Counted from the stretch's first letter, positions 25,258 through 35,032 are shown. The stretch: DNA of 64,000 bases from Bradyrhizobium sp. CER78 (GCF_029846235.1 NZ_JARVWP010000003.1:186001-250000), one strand, 5' to 3'. Notes: generated by a model from the sequence alone, not told the origin. Numbers and translations are program-made.

Positions 25258-25722
25258 TTACGCCGCGTCGGCGGCCATGCGCGCCTTGACGATCTTGTCC
25301 GGGTTCTGCACCGGCTCGCCGCGCTTGATCTTGTCGACGTTCTCCATGCCCTCGGTGACCTTGCCCCAGACCGTGTACTGGCCGTTGAGGAAGGAGGCGT
25401 CGTCGAAGCAGATGAAGAACTGGCTGTCGCCGGAATCCGGGTTGGCGGCGCGGGCCATGGAGGCGGTACCGCGGACATGCGGCTCCTTGTTGAACTCGGC
25501 CTTCAGCTTCTTGCCGGAGCCGCCCATGCCGGTGCCCTGCGGACAGCCGGTCTGCGCCATGAAGCCGTCGATCACGCGGTGGAACACGATGCCGTCGTAG
25601 AAGCCTTCGCGCACCAGCTCCTTGATCCGTGCGACGTGGCCGGGCGCGAGATCCGGACGCATCTCGATCGTGACCGGGCCCTGGGTGGTTTCGAGGATCA
25701 GAGTATTTTCGGTAGCAGCCAT
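25258..25722 (-). CDS. ppiB: Cytoplasmic cyclophilin-type peptidyl-prolyl isomerase
   Basis: The 154-residue protein has no signal peptide and is a single cyclophilin domain: FYDGIVFHRVIDGFMAQTGCPQGTGMGGSG with the catalytic Arg, MARAANPDSGDSQFFI, and YTVWGKVTEGMENVDKI. It catalyses cis-trans isomerisation of X-Pro bonds. AGGAG precedes ATG 25722. The start lies inside the end of the upstream gene (25-nt overlap). A paralog with a signal peptide lies one gene upstream, forming a cytoplasmic/periplasmic pair. Confidence 0.93.
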   Translation of the reverse strand: MAATENTLILETTQGPVTIEMRPDLAPGHVARIKELVREGFYDGIVFHRVIDGFMAQTGCPQGTGMGGSGKKLKAEFNKEPHVRGTASMARAANPDSGDSQFFICFDDASFLNGQYTVWGKVTEGMENVDKIKRGEPVQNPDKIVKARMAADAA

Positions 25723-26138
25723 GCTCGCTTCTCCTGGCTTCGGGGTGGATATTTCTTATTCCTGAACGGGATCGCGAATGGGCGGCCAGCCACTGCGCCG
25801 CCCAGGCTCTCGGTAAATGGCATCGGCGTGCAGCGTTGCAACGCCTCCATCACCGCGACCCGGTATGCAATCCGGTCGTTGTCGGTCGCTTCCTGCGATT
25901 CATAGCTGATCCTGGGATGCCCGAGGATCGCGCCCTCACGGTTGAAGCTGACAATGACGGTAATGTCGATCGGGCCTGCCTTGTCCGGCGGCGGCGGCCG
26001 CCAGCAGCGATGGATGGCAAGAACAACGTCCCTGATCGTGTTGAGTTGCTCCGGCTCGGCTGCCGCCGGTCCGGACAGCGCGAGCCACACCGCCAGCGGC
26101 GCGGCGAACCAGGCAAGTGGTTTGCTGCGCGCCGCCAT
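25698..26138 (-). CDS. Secreted hypothetical protein between two cyclophilins
   Basis: The 146-residue protein has a signal peptide (1-27, ending PAAAE). Its mature domain has HRCWRPPPPDKAG, then VIVSFNREGAILGHPRISYES and ALQRCTPMPF, the pattern of a TonB-C/TolA-like fold with two Cys (RCW and RCTP) likely bridged. Such domains bind periplasmic partners. It starts six nt after the ppiA stop and overlaps ppiB by 25 nt, so the three genes are certainly one operon. Confidence 0.78.
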   Translation of the reverse strand: MAARSKPLAWFAAPLAVWLALSGPAAAEPEQLNTIRDVVLAIHRCWRPPPPDKAGPIDITVIVSFNREGAILGHPRISYESQEATDNDRIAYRVAVMEALQRCTPMPFTESLGGAVAGRPFAIPFRNKKYPPRSQEKRAWLLPKIL

Positions 26139-26144
26139 CGCGGA

Positions 26145-26708
26145 TCACTTGATGTCGGATGCGACCTGCACCTTCACCATCTTGTCGGGATCGGTGACGG
26201 CGCCGCCGGGAGAGCCGGCCGAGGCCTTCTTCAGCTTGTCGACCACGTCCATGCCCGAAACCACCTCGCCGATCACGGTGTATTGCCCGTTCAGGCTCGA
26301 GCCATCGGCGAACATGATGAAGAACTGCGAATTGGCGCTGTCGACGCTGTCGCCGCGCCGGGCCATGCCGACGATGCCGCGCTTGAACGGCACCTGCGAG
26401 AATTCCTGCTTCAGGTTCGGATATTTCGAGCCGCCGGTGCCGTTGAAGTTCTGGCCGTCGCCGGTCTGCGCCATGAAGCCGTCCATCACGCGATGGAACG
26501 GCACGTTGTTGTAGAAGCCCTCGCGCGCCAGCTGCTTGATGCGCTCGGCGTGCTTCGGCGCGATGTCGGTGCGCAGCTTGATGACGATGCGGCCCTTGGT
26601 GGTGTCGATCACGATCGCATTGGCCTTGTCGAGATTGGCGGGCAGCGGCTGCGCGACCGCGGGCACGACGCAGAGCAGCGCGGCAACGAATGCAAGAATG
26701 CGGATCAT
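26145..26708 (-). CDS. ppiA: Periplasmic cyclophilin-type peptidyl-prolyl isomerase
   Basis: The 187-residue protein has an N-terminal signal peptide (1-19, ending VAQ) and a cyclophilin domain with FYNNVPFHRVMDGFMAQTGDGQ, MARRGDSVDSANSQFFIMF and YTVIGEVVSGMDVVDKL. The insertion ASAGSPGGAVTDPDK near the C-terminus is usual in alphaproteobacteria. It assists folding of secreted proteins. It lies 48 nt after coaD in the same transcription unit. Confidence 0.93.
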   Translation of the reverse strand: MIRILAFVAALLCVVPAVAQPLPANLDKANAIVIDTTKGRIVIKLRTDIAPKHAERIKQLAREGFYNNVPFHRVMDGFMAQTGDGQNFNGTGGSKYPNLKQEFSQVPFKRGIVGMARRGDSVDSANSQFFIMFADGSSLNGQYTVIGEVVSGMDVVDKLKKASAGSPGGAVTDPDKMVKVQVASDIK

Positions 26709-26756
26709 GGAAACTCCGGATCTCTGTAACGTTCGGGGTGTGGCGGGCCGCCGGGA

Positions 26757-27254
26757 TCAGCCGGCGAACTTGGCCTTCAGGCTAGCGGCGACTGATGACG
26801 GCACGAATGCAGAGTAGTCGCCGCCCATCTGGGCGATTTGGCGCACCAGTGTGGCGGTGATCGGGCGGACCGCGACCGACGCCGGAACGAACACGGTATG
26901 CACCTCGGGCGCCATGGCCTCGTTCATGCCGGCGAGCTGCATCTCGTAGTCGAGATCGGTGCCGTCGCGCAGGCCGCGAATCATGATGGTCGCGCCGAGC
27001 TTGCGCGCCGCCGTCACCGTCAGATTGTCGTAGGTGGTGCAATCGAAGGCGCAGCCCGCATTCTGGGCGATCGGGCCGCACACCTCGCGGAGCATGTCGA
27101 GCCGCTCTTCGGTCGAAAACAGCGGCTTTTTGCCGGCATGGATGGCGACGGCAACGACCAGGCGGTCGCACAGGCCGACGGCCTGCCGGACCACGTCGAG
27201 ATGGCCGTTGGTGACGGGATCGAAGGAGCCGGGATAGAGCGCGATACGGGACAT
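26757..27254 (-). CDS. coaD: Phosphopantetheine adenylyltransferase
   Basis: The 165-residue protein has the nucleotidyltransferase signature [14 protein letters not shown] (T-x-G-H variant of HIGH), then [22 protein letters not shown], and the C-terminal [15 protein letters not shown]. It transfers AMP to 4'-phosphopantetheine in CoA synthesis. AGGAGG lies just before ATG 27254; the frame continues upstream to 27872 but without a better start. It heads the minus-strand block with ppiA, orf, ppiB and queA. Confidence 0.95.
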   Translation of the reverse strand: MSRIALYPGSFDPVTNGHLDVVRQAVGLCDRLVVAVAIHAGKKPLFSTEERLDMLREVCGPIAQNAGCAFDCTTYDNLTVTAARKLGATIMIRGLRDGTDLDYEMQLAGMNEAMAPEVHTVFVPASVAVRPITATLVRQIAQMGGDYSAFVPSSVAASLKAKFAG

Positions 27255-27521
27255 GGTCCCTCCTAACCCGCCCGGCTCGCCCCGGCAAGCCGCCCGGGTT
27301 CCGTCCATGGCGCGAAATAAATTTCCACTGGCCCACTGAACGAGTTCTGGGATGCCAGCGTCTACGAGGGTGAATGTTTCGTCGGCCGCTGGCGGACGAA
27401 ACAAAACCGGCCCGCGATGAAACCATTTTCCATCCTGGCGAAGACGCCAGGAAACGTGCGGCCGGTAGACATTGGACAACGAAACGACGGGCCCGGGGGG
27501 CTCGTTCATATGGGGACCGTC

Positions 27522-27779
27522 ATGATCAAGGCACTTTCCGCTATCACCGTTGCCGCGTTCATTGCCGCCGCGCTCACCGTTCTGCCGGGCTTTGCGCCGC
27601 AGGTCGAAGCCTCCACCCCGCAGCCGCTGGCCAAGAGCGACCGTCTCGACATCCACCCGGTCGGCAAGGACTGCTCGCAGCAGGCCTGGCCGAATTTCGA
27701 AGCCTCCTGCCTGCGCAGCGCCGGCAACAAGACGGTGGTCCGCGAGGCCCGGCTCGTCACTGCCGACCGCACCCCGTAG
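27522..27779 (+). CDS. Small secreted hypothetical protein
   Basis: An 85-residue protein has a signal peptide (1-29, ending VEAS) and a short mature part with two Cys ([16 protein letters not shown]) that may form one disulfide. The ending [11 protein letters not shown] is basic. GGGGA lies seven bases before ATG 27522. It resembles small Bradyrhizobium proteins of the type [18 protein letters not shown]; function is unknown. Confidence 0.75.
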   Translation: MIKALSAITVAAFIAAALTVLPGFAPQVEASTPQPLAKSDRLDIHPVGKDCSQQAWPNFEASCLRSAGNKTVVREARLVTADRTP

Positions 27780-27964
27780 AAGAAACTTCCAGACGAGATG
27801 GATACCGGTTCGCGCACGGACAGCGCGCCCAAGCAATCGTTCAGCCTCGCGTAAGGTCAGGCTGTCACGCAAATCCCATGGTAATTTGCGACGTCCCGTC
27901 GCAGACTATCGTCTAACGCGCCCGTCCGGATGATCCGGCGGGCGCAAGCCATCGGGGGATTGCC

Positions 27965-29881
27965 GTGACCAGTACACCCACTATCGTTTCTTCTGGCCAT
28001 CCTCCATCCAGCCCGATCCCGGTTGCCATCACATTGGGTGCCTTGGGCGTCGTCTACGGCGACATCGGCACCAGCCCCCTCTACGCCTTGAAGGAAGCCG
28101 CCAAGGCTGCCGCCCATGGCGGGCCGCTCACCCACAGCGCAGTGCTGGGCACGGTCTCGCTGATCCTGTGGGCGCTGATCCTGATCATATCGGTCAAATA
28201 CGCGATGCTGATCCTGCGCGCTGACAACCGCGGCGAAGGCGGCATCGTCGCGCTGCTGGCGTTGCTCTCCGCACGCAACGCGGCGCCCGGCACCTGGCGC
28301 TCGCATCTGCTGGTCGTCGGCCTCATCGGCGCCGCCCTGCTCTATGGCGACGGCGCGATCACGCCGGCCATTTCGGTGCTGTCGGCGATCGAAGGCCTCA
28401 AGGTCGACGCGCCCTCGCTGACGCCGGCGGTGGTGCCGCTCACCGTCATCATCCTGATCGGTCTGTTCTTCATGCAGAAGCAGGGCACGGGCTTCATCGG
28501 CAAGATCTTCGGCCCTGTGATGCTGTTCTGGTTCGCCGTGCTCGCGGCGCTCGGCATTCACGGCATCGTCAAGGCGCCCGGCGTGCTGGTCGCGCTGAGC
28601 CCGTTCTATGCATTCGATTTCCTGATCCACCAGGATTTTCACGTCAGCTTCGCCATCCTCGGCGCGGCGTTCCTCGCCGTCACCGGCGGTGAAGCGATGT
28701 ATGCCGACATGGGGCATTTCGGCCGCTTTCCGATCCGGCTCGCCTGGTTCGCGGTCTGCCTGCCCGCGCTGGTGCTGAATTATTTCGGCCAGGCCGGCGA
28801 ACTGATCAACGACCCGAATTCGATCGACAATCCGTTCTTCCAGCTCGCCCCCGACTGGGCGCATTACCCGCTGGTGTTGCTCGCGACCATCGCCACCGTG
28901 ATCGCCTCGCAGGCCATCATCTCCGGCGTGTTCTCGCTGACCCAGCAGTCGATCCAGCTCGGCTTCCTGCCGCGCATGCATATCGAGCACACCACGAGCG
29001 ATGCGATCGGTCAGATCTACGTGCCGCTGGTGAACTGGCTGCTTGCCGCGGCAACGCTCGGCGCGGTGCTGGCCTTTGGCACCTCGGACGCCCTCGCCGG
29101 CGCCTACGGCATTGCGGTGTCGTTGCTGATGGCGATCACCACACTGCTCGCGGCGCTGGTCGCGATCCAGTGGGGCTATTCGCCAATCCTCGTGATCGCG
29201 GTGAACGGCTTCTTCTTCATCATCGACGCGATCTTCTTTGCGGCAAACACCGAGAAACTGTTCGAAGGCGGCTGGTTCCCGCTGCTGCTCGCAGCTGCCG
29301 TGGCGTTCCTGATGATGACCTGGCGCGGCGGCGTGAAGCTGGTCGAGAAGGCACGCGCCAAGCTGCGCCAGCCCGAAGAGGATCTAATCGAGACCGCGGT
29401 CAACAAATGCAGCGCCCGCCTGCCCGGCACCGCTGTGTTCCTGGCCTCGGCACCCAATGGCGTGCCGCTCGCGCTGACGCAATTCGTCAAGCACAACCAC
29501 GTGCTGCACGAGCGCGTGCTGCTGGTCACCGTGCAGATCGAGGAGCGGCCGAGGATTCCCGACGAGGAACGCGCCGACGTGCACGAGATCAGCCCGGGCA
29601 TCACAAGGATCCTCCTGCACTACGGCTTCATGCAGTACCCGACGATCTATGAGGGACTGCAGCTCGCCTGTCGGCAGGGCAAGCTGCCCGGCATCGACCT
29701 CTCCGACGTGACCTATTACATCGGCCGCGAGACCATCATCCCGCGCGAGGATGTTCCGGGCATGTGGGTGTGGCGGGAATCGCTGTTCGCCTTCCTGCAA
29801 CGCAACGCCGAGCGCTCGGCGGCCTTCTTCGGCGTGCCGACCGGCCAGGTGGTGGAGTTCGGCACCGAGATCGAGATTTGA
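27965..29881 (+). CDS. kup: Low-affinity K+ uptake permease (Kup family)
   Basis: The 638-residue protein has about 12 membrane helices (about 20-460) and a long cytoplasmic C-terminal domain (460-638). The first helix holds GALGVVYGDIGTSPLYALKE, the family signature; GDGAITPAISVLSAIEG and GGEAMYADMGHFGR are also present. It imports potassium, probably with H+. The start is GTG at 27965. Bradyrhizobium strains often carry several kup copies; which one this is cannot be said. It converges on the large repeat protein. Confidence 0.94.
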   Translation: MTSTPTIVSSGHPPSSPIPVAITLGALGVVYGDIGTSPLYALKEAAKAAAHGGPLTHSAVLGTVSLILWALILIISVKYAMLILRADNRGEGGIVALLALLSARNAAPGTWRSHLLVVGLIGAALLYGDGAITPAISVLSAIEGLKVDAPSLTPAVVPLTVIILIGLFFMQKQGTGFIGKIFGPVMLFWFAVLAALGIHGIVKAPGVLVALSPFYAFDFLIHQDFHVSFAILGAAFLAVTGGEAMYADMGHFGRFPIRLAWFAVCLPALVLNYFGQAGELINDPNSIDNPFFQLAPDWAHYPLVLLATIATVIASQAIISGVFSLTQQSIQLGFLPRMHIEHTTSDAIGQIYVPLVNWLLAAATLGAVLAFGTSDALAGAYGIAVSLLMAITTLLAALVAIQWGYSPILVIAVNGFFFIIDAIFFAANTEKLFEGGWFPLLLAAAVAFLMMTWRGGVKLVEKARAKLRQPEEDLIETAVNKCSARLPGTAVFLASAPNGVPLALTQFVKHNHVLHERVLLVTVQIEERPRIPDEERADVHEISPGITRILLHYGFMQYPTIYEGLQLACRQGKLPGIDLSDVTYYIGRETIIPREDVPGMWVWRESLFAFLQRNAERSAAFFGVPTGQVVEFGTEIEI

Positions 29882-29897
29882 TCTCACGAACGTCGTG

Positions 29898-29926
29898 GCC
29901 GGGATGTTGCTGCGCTACATCCCGGC
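29898..29926. repeat. Inverted repeat after kup
   Basis: GCCGGGATGT at 29898-29907 and ACATCCCGGC at 29917-29926 form a 10-bp stem with no T-run. It lies between the converging kup and repeat-protein genes and could act as a weak bidirectional stop or a REP half. Confidence 0.5.
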
Positions 29927-29978
29927 TACGGCCTGCAAGGCGAGCCGGCGTTGATTGTAGCCGGCTGCCGGCAAGCGG

Positions 29979-32900
29979 TCATGCAAGATGCGGCGGAGCC
30001 GCGAGCACCATTGGGCTGACCGCGGGCTGACTCACCACGAGCGTACCGCCATGGCCGTCGCTGGAAGCGACGAAGGTTGACGCCATGTAGTTGCCCAGCA
30101 GCGCGATGTTCGCAGCATGGGTGCCGTCGGTCAGACTGAGCGTCCCGCCCGAGCTGTCGCCCGAATAGCCCGGCACGACCGCCTTCGAAAACGCGATGTC
30201 CGCGAAATCGATGGCGTCCTTGCCGGTCATTCCCGCAACCGTCCCGGTGAACGTCCGGGAACTGTCCAGCTTCAGTGTGCCGCTATCCGATGCAAAGGAA
30301 AGATCGGCAGAGCTTGCGGAGGGAAGATCGAGTGTCTGTCCGGTCGTGATGATCGGCGGATCCTGAACCGTGAACGCGCTCGACCAGTTTCCCCAGACCG
30401 TGCCATCGAACGCTCGAATCCAGAGCGTGTCGCTGCTCGAACCGACCCGGTAGGTCAGCTGCGAGAGCTGGGACGCCGACACATAGTTGTCCTGGTTCGG
30501 CGCCAATGCCAGCCCATTGAGGAGGAACGTGCCGCCGCCAGCTCCGGCGTTCCACACATCATACTGCGTAGCCGCGCTGCCGAACGGATCGGAATAGTTG
30601 AAGAGCACCGAGCCGGGATAGATCTGCCCCTGGATGGACGTCACCGTCAGGTTGACCGGCGTGACGACCGGTCCGGTATCGATCGGCGCGGTGACCGTGA
30701 ACGCACTGGACCATGCGCCCCAAACCGTCCCGTCATTGGCGCGCACCCAAAGCGTGTCGGCTCCCGATCCCGATTGGTAGGTCAGGTACGGAAGCTGTGC
30801 AGCGGAGAAAATATTGTCGCCGTTGGGCTGGAGTGCCTGCCCATTGAAGACGAAATGCCCGCCACCGCCGCCGGTGTCCCACACGTCATACTGGGTCGCC
30901 GCGCTTCCGAACGGATCGCTGTAGGTGAACAGCGACGACGCGGCGTAGCTTTGCCCGTGTGTCGCGGTCTGATTCTGCACGATCTCGACGGGGCCGGGAT
31001 CGACCGGGGCCGAGATTGTGAAGGCGTTCGACCAGGCGCCCCAGACGGTCCCATCATTTGCCCGGATCCAGAGCGTATCGGTACCCGATCCGGCCTGATA
31101 GGAGAGCGACGAGAGTTGGGCGGCCGAGATGTAGTTGTCCCGGCCAGCCTGAAGCGCGACGCCGTTGAGCGAGAAATGGCCGCCGGGAACGCCGCTATCC
31201 CAGACGTCGTATTGGACCGCGGCACTGCCGAGGGGATCGCTGTAGGTGAACAGCCACGACGCTGCATAGCTCTGGGCATGAGCAGCCGTATGGTTGGCGA
31301 CGGTCTCGACCGGACCGCTGTCGAACGGAGCAGTCACCGTGAACGCGGACGACCAGCTCCCCCACACGGTCCCATCATTGGCACGGACCCATAGCGTATC
31401 CGCGCCGGAACCCGACTGATAGACCAGCTGCGAGAGCTGTGCGGCCGTGATGATGTTGTCCGTGTTGGCGTTGAGCGTCACGCCGTTCAGAACGAAATGT
31501 CCGCCACCGGTGCCGCTGTCCCAGAAGTCATACTGCGTGGCGGCGATCCCGAACGGATCGCTGTAGGTGAACAGCGCGCTGGCTGCGAAGCTCTGGCCGT
31601 GCGCGGCCTGTATGGACGCGACTGCCTCCACCGGTCCGGTATCGATCGGGCTGGCCACCGTGAAGGGATTTGACCACGCGCTCCACACATAGCCGTCGAA
31701 CGCGCGGACCCAGAGCGTGTCGGAGCCGGAGCCGGCCTTGTACGTCAGGCTCGCGAGCTGGCTCGCATTGATGATGATGTCTTGGCCACCTGCATAGGGC
31801 GCAAGCGAGCCCAGCTGGAAATAGCCGCCGTTGGATCCGGTATTCCAGACATCATATTCGGTGGCGGCACTGCCCAGCGAGTCGCTATAGTTGAACAACG
31901 ACTGCACGTTGAAGATTTGGTTGTGAGCAGCGGTCTGGCCGAGACCCACGACACTGGGCGTGTCGATCGGGGCGGTGGTCTGAATGGCCTGCCAGGAGCC
32001 CGTGACGCTTCCGTAGACATACTGGACCCAGAACGTATCGCTACCGGATCCCGCAAAGTAAGTGGCCTGCGCCAATTGTGCCGCCGTCAGGCCTACCGTT
32101 ACGCCGTTCGGCTGGACTGCCCCGTTGACCGTGACTTTCGCTCCGCCGCTCCCGGTCTCCCAGATATTGTAGAGCGTGACCGTGCCGCTCGCGGACGCGG
32201 CTCCGCTGGACACCAGGGTCGCCAGCGGCATGCTGCCGGCGTGCGCGAAACCGAACGAGGAAACGCTCAGTGATCCGTAGGTGTCGGCGTCAAGGATGTT
32301 GTAGTACCCGTGTCCGCCTGTCGAGGGATCGCCCGACCAGCGGCTGACGGCAGTAAAGCCGCTGACCGTGACGCCCCCGGACGCTCCGTTGACGGCCCAG
32401 GTCGTGCTTGCGCCGTTGATGGCGAGTTGCACGATGCCAAAATCGATCGCGCCCGCAGAAACCGGCTGGCCGTTGAGGAAATAGACCGGCGTGTCCCATT
32501 CAGTGGCAATCTGCGACAACGCCTGAACTTCGGAGCCAAGCACCGAGAAACCTGCATTCGCCAACTCGGTTGCGTCGTTGGCGAGCTGCGAGCCGATCGC
32601 GAGCGGCGACTGCCCGTTGGGTTGTAGCAGCGCATTGACCAACGGCTCGATCGCATCGAAGGTGTTCTGAACGCTGTAGCCGTTCGCGATGTAGGCGTTC
32701 AACGTCGATACGAATTGGACGTTCTCGGCGATCAAGTTGTTGTAATAGGCAAATGCGCCGACTTCGAGCGTGACCGTGATAGGGCTGCCCTGGATCGAGC
32801 CGAACGGCGTGTATTTGAGGAGCGTAAAGACCCCGTTGGCCCCGGCCTCATTGAGGTGGTCGACATATTCCGGGTCGGGGATCAGAAGCACGCCGGCGAT

Positions 32901-33050
32901 GGCGTTTGTCGAGACCGTGTAACTCTGCACCAGCGTGGGTGAAGCCGAGATCGTCGTCTGCCAGGCAGGGCCGCCATTGGCGGCGATCAGTGTCGGACTT
33001 CCCAGAATTGAATAAGTCTGTACCGCGTTAGATAATATTATGAGCGCCAT
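29979..33050 (-). CDS. Large repetitive surface/secreted protein, adhesin-like
   Basis: The 1023-residue protein starts MALIILSN with no Sec signal. The N-terminal 330 residues are unique. Then five repeats of 107-109 residues follow, each with the pattern LF-x-YSDP-x-G-x-AATQYDVW, LNG, a Q-L-x-x-LTYQ-x-GSG-x-DTLWVRA-x-DG-x-VWG-x-W track and a linker GPVE, preceded by one degenerate unit. The C-terminal 110 residues have LKLDSSRTFTGTVAGMTGKDAIDFADI, a domain I associate with T1SS-exported calcium/adhesin proteins of rhizobia. Low Cys, high Ser/Thr/Gly and no N-signal fit type I secretion. AGG lies five bases before ATG 33050. The 306 nt upstream to 33356 show nothing else. Confidence 0.8.
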   Translation of the reverse strand: MALIILSNAVQTYSILGSPTLIAANGGPAWQTTISASPTLVQSYTVSTNAIAGVLLIPDPEYVDHLNEAGANGVFTLLKYTPFGSIQGSPITVTLEVGAFAYYNNLIAENVQFVSTLNAYIANGYSVQNTFDAIEPLVNALLQPNGQSPLAIGSQLANDATELANAGFSVLGSEVQALSQIATEWDTPVYFLNGQPVSAGAIDFGIVQLAINGASTTWAVNGASGGVTVSGFTAVSRWSGDPSTGGHGYYNILDADTYGSLSVSSFGFAHAGSMPLATLVSSGAASASGTVTLYNIWETGSGGAKVTVNGAVQPNGVTVGLTAAQLAQATYFAGSGSDTFWVQYVYGSVTGSWQAIQTTAPIDTPSVVGLGQTAAHNQIFNVQSLFNYSDSLGSAATEYDVWNTGSNGGYFQLGSLAPYAGGQDIIINASQLASLTYKAGSGSDTLWVRAFDGYVWSAWSNPFTVASPIDTGPVEAVASIQAAHGQSFAASALFTYSDPFGIAATQYDFWDSGTGGGHFVLNGVTLNANTDNIITAAQLSQLVYQSGSGADTLWVRANDGTVWGSWSSAFTVTAPFDSGPVETVANHTAAHAQSYAASWLFTYSDPLGSAAVQYDVWDSGVPGGHFSLNGVALQAGRDNYISAAQLSSLSYQAGSGTDTLWIRANDGTVWGAWSNAFTISAPVDPGPVEIVQNQTATHGQSYAASSLFTYSDPFGSAATQYDVWDTGGGGGHFVFNGQALQPNGDNIFSAAQLPYLTYQSGSGADTLWVRANDGTVWGAWSSAFTVTAPIDTGPVVTPVNLTVTSIQGQIYPGSVLFNYSDPFGSAATQYDVWNAGAGGGTFLLNGLALAPNQDNYVSASQLSQLTYRVGSSSDTLWIRAFDGTVWGNWSSAFTVQDPPIITTGQTLDLPSASSADLSFASDSGTLKLDSSRTFTGTVAGMTGKDAIDFADIAFSKAVVPGYSGDSSGGTLSLTDGTHAANIALLGNYMASTFVASSDGHGGTLVVSQPAVSPMVLAAPPHLA

Positions 33051-33356
33051 GCACCTGTACCTGCCATCTAGACCGTAGAGGCAATGACAGTCAACTATCA
33101 GATGCCGCGGCAAATGGCGAGATGCCTGATCTCGGTTCGCGCCGTCGGGGTTACCGAGCGGCTCTCGGAAGACCGATGTCAGGCGACCCACCTCTTCAGC
33201 TAAGGCCGCGGCTGGCGATTTCGATCGACCAGGCGCCGGGGCTCGAAGAGCCGGGAAACACTGATCGGATCGTGCCGGCTTCGGACCAAGGTCAGAGCCT
33301 GACTCTTTTCGGTGGCCTCGATCGTCTTGGCTTCACACGGACATGGGAGCCAACAG

Positions 33357-34115
33357 ATGAGCCTCGAGAAAAAAGTCGCCGTCGTCACCGGTGGGAGCCG
33401 CGGTCTCGGCCTCGGCCTGGTTGAAGCGCTTGTTGCCGAGGGCGCAAACGTCACGGTCGTTGCACGTGGAACGGACTCGCTCAAGGCCGTCCGCGACCGG
33501 CTCGGCGTCACGACGATCCCGGCTGACGTGACCGATCGCGCCGCCGCCAATCGCATCCTCTCCGAAATCAAGCCGGATATTCTCGCGCTCAACGCGGGCG
33601 TCACGCCGCGGATGGGCCGGCTGGATCGATTGAGCTGGGAGGATTTTTCCGCCGCCTGGGAAACCGACGTCAAGGCAGGCCTGTTCTGGCTTCAGGCAGC
33701 GCTCAATCTCCCCATGAAGCCGGGCAGCACGGTTCTCGTGGGATCAAGCGGTGCCGCGGTGACCGGATCGCAGATGTCGGGCGGTTACGGCGGCTCGAAG
33801 CGAATGCTATGGTTCATGGCCAAGTACGCCAACGGTGTTTCGCAGGAGTTGAATCTCGGTATCCGTTTTCGAGCCATTGTGCCGCGGCAGATGATCCTGG
33901 GGACCGGGATTGGCGATTCCGCGGCTGGTGCCTATGCGGGTTCGATGGGGATTACGCCCGAGCAGTTCGTCGCGCGCTTCGGCGCACCCATGCCTCCGCG
34001 GAAATTTGGTGATCTGGTGATCTCGATTCTGAAGGACCCGCAATACGCCGACGGCATCGTGTTCGGACTCAACGGCGATGCCGGCGTGACCGTCATGGAG
34101 GGAGCGGCAGCTTGA
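33357..34115 (+). CDS. Short-chain dehydrogenase/reductase
   Basis: The 252-residue SDR has the Rossmann motif VVTGGSRGLGLGL (TGxxxGxG), ILALNAGVTP in place of the usual NNAG, and catalytic Ser in VLVGSSGAAV. The YxxxK pair reads Y-G-G-S-K (YGGSKRML), which keeps Tyr and Lys at classical spacing. It probably acts as an NAD(P)-dependent oxidoreductase of unknown substrate. GGGAG lies eight bases before ATG 33357. Its stop overlaps the start of the sigma gene by four bases, so the two are co-translated. Confidence 0.88.
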   Translation: MSLEKKVAVVTGGSRGLGLGLVEALVAEGANVTVVARGTDSLKAVRDRLGVTTIPADVTDRAAANRILSEIKPDILALNAGVTPRMGRLDRLSWEDFSAAWETDVKAGLFWLQAALNLPMKPGSTVLVGSSGAAVTGSQMSGGYGGSKRMLWFMAKYANGVSQELNLGIRFRAIVPRQMILGTGIGDSAAGAYAGSMGITPEQFVARFGAPMPPRKFGDLVISILKDPQYADGIVFGLNGDAGVTVMEGAAA

Positions 34116-35032
34116 CCAGCGGCGAAGACCATTCGAGCACCAATCGGTGGGCCGCGCTTCTCGCACTCGCCGAGGAATTGCGGCCCGAGCTTCACCGCTA
34201 TTGTTCGCGCCTGATGGGCTCGGTGATCGAGGGCGAGGACGTCGTACAGGACACCTTCGCCAAGGCCTTCGTCGCCCTGGAAACAATGGCCGAATTGCCC
34301 CAACTTCGCGCGTGGCTGTTCCGTATCGCTCATAACCGGGCATTGGATGTCTTGCGCAGCAAGGCCATCCGCGCGGCCGAGCCGATCGAGGCGGCGTACA
34401 ACGTTGTCGACGGAGCAAGCCCTGATCCCGTGGAGCAGTTGATGCATCAGGAAGCGGTGCGGACAGCGGTATCGCGCTTTGCGGAGCTGCCGATTCTGCA
34501 ACGTAGCGTGATCATCCTGAAGGACGTCCTCGATGAGCCACTCGCCGACATCGCCGCACTGCTCGATCTCAGCGTCGATTCCGTGAAGGCGCATCTCGCG
34601 CGGGGGCGTGCGCGTCTTCGCGAGATCAACGCGGCCGCATCCCGGCCGCCGGACGTCAGATCGCCCTCCGCAGCGGTCATGCGGTATGTCACCCTGTTCA
34701 ACCAGAAGGATTGGGACGGGCTGCGCGCGATGCTCGCGGATGATGTGAAGCTCAATCAATCGGCTCACGCCGTCCGGACAGGACGGACGGACGTTGGGAT
34801 GTTCTTCAGCATCTACGGGAAAATGGACCGGGTACGGCTGGCGCCCGCCTGGTTGGAGGGCCGCGAGGTCATTGCGGTGTTCGAAGACAGCATCGATAGC
34901 AAGCCGAGCTACTTCATGTGGCTCGAATGGCGCGACGACGAAATTACGTTCATCCGCGACTACCGGTACGTCCGCTATATCATGGCGGACGCCGAGCTCA
35001 TCTTCTCAACGAGCAATCGAACGCAATCGTAG
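34112..35032 (+). CDS. ECF sigma factor with C-terminal SnoaL-like domain
   Basis: The 306-residue protein has a sigma70 region 2 (about 20-90, LHRYCSRLMGSVIEGEDVVQDTFAKAF), a region 4 helix-turn-helix (about 125-180, LPILQRSVIILKDVLDEPLADIAALL), and a C-terminal SnoaL/NTF2-like domain (about 195-300). This is the layout of the ECF41/ECF56-type sigma factors, where the SnoaL domain replaces a separate anti-sigma factor. The start is TTG 34112, sharing bases with the SDR stop. No anti-sigma gene is nearby. The SDR is the most obvious target or partner. Confidence 0.88.
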   Translation: MTSGEDHSSTNRWAALLALAEELRPELHRYCSRLMGSVIEGEDVVQDTFAKAFVALETMAELPQLRAWLFRIAHNRALDVLRSKAIRAAEPIEAAYNVVDGASPDPVEQLMHQEAVRTAVSRFAELPILQRSVIILKDVLDEPLADIAALLDLSVDSVKAHLARGRARLREINAAASRPPDVRSPSAAVMRYVTLFNQKDWDGLRAMLADDVKLNQSAHAVRTGRTDVGMFFSIYGKMDRVRLAPAWLEGREVIAVFEDSIDSKPSYFMWLEWRDDEITFIRDYRYVRYIMADAELIFSTSNRTQS

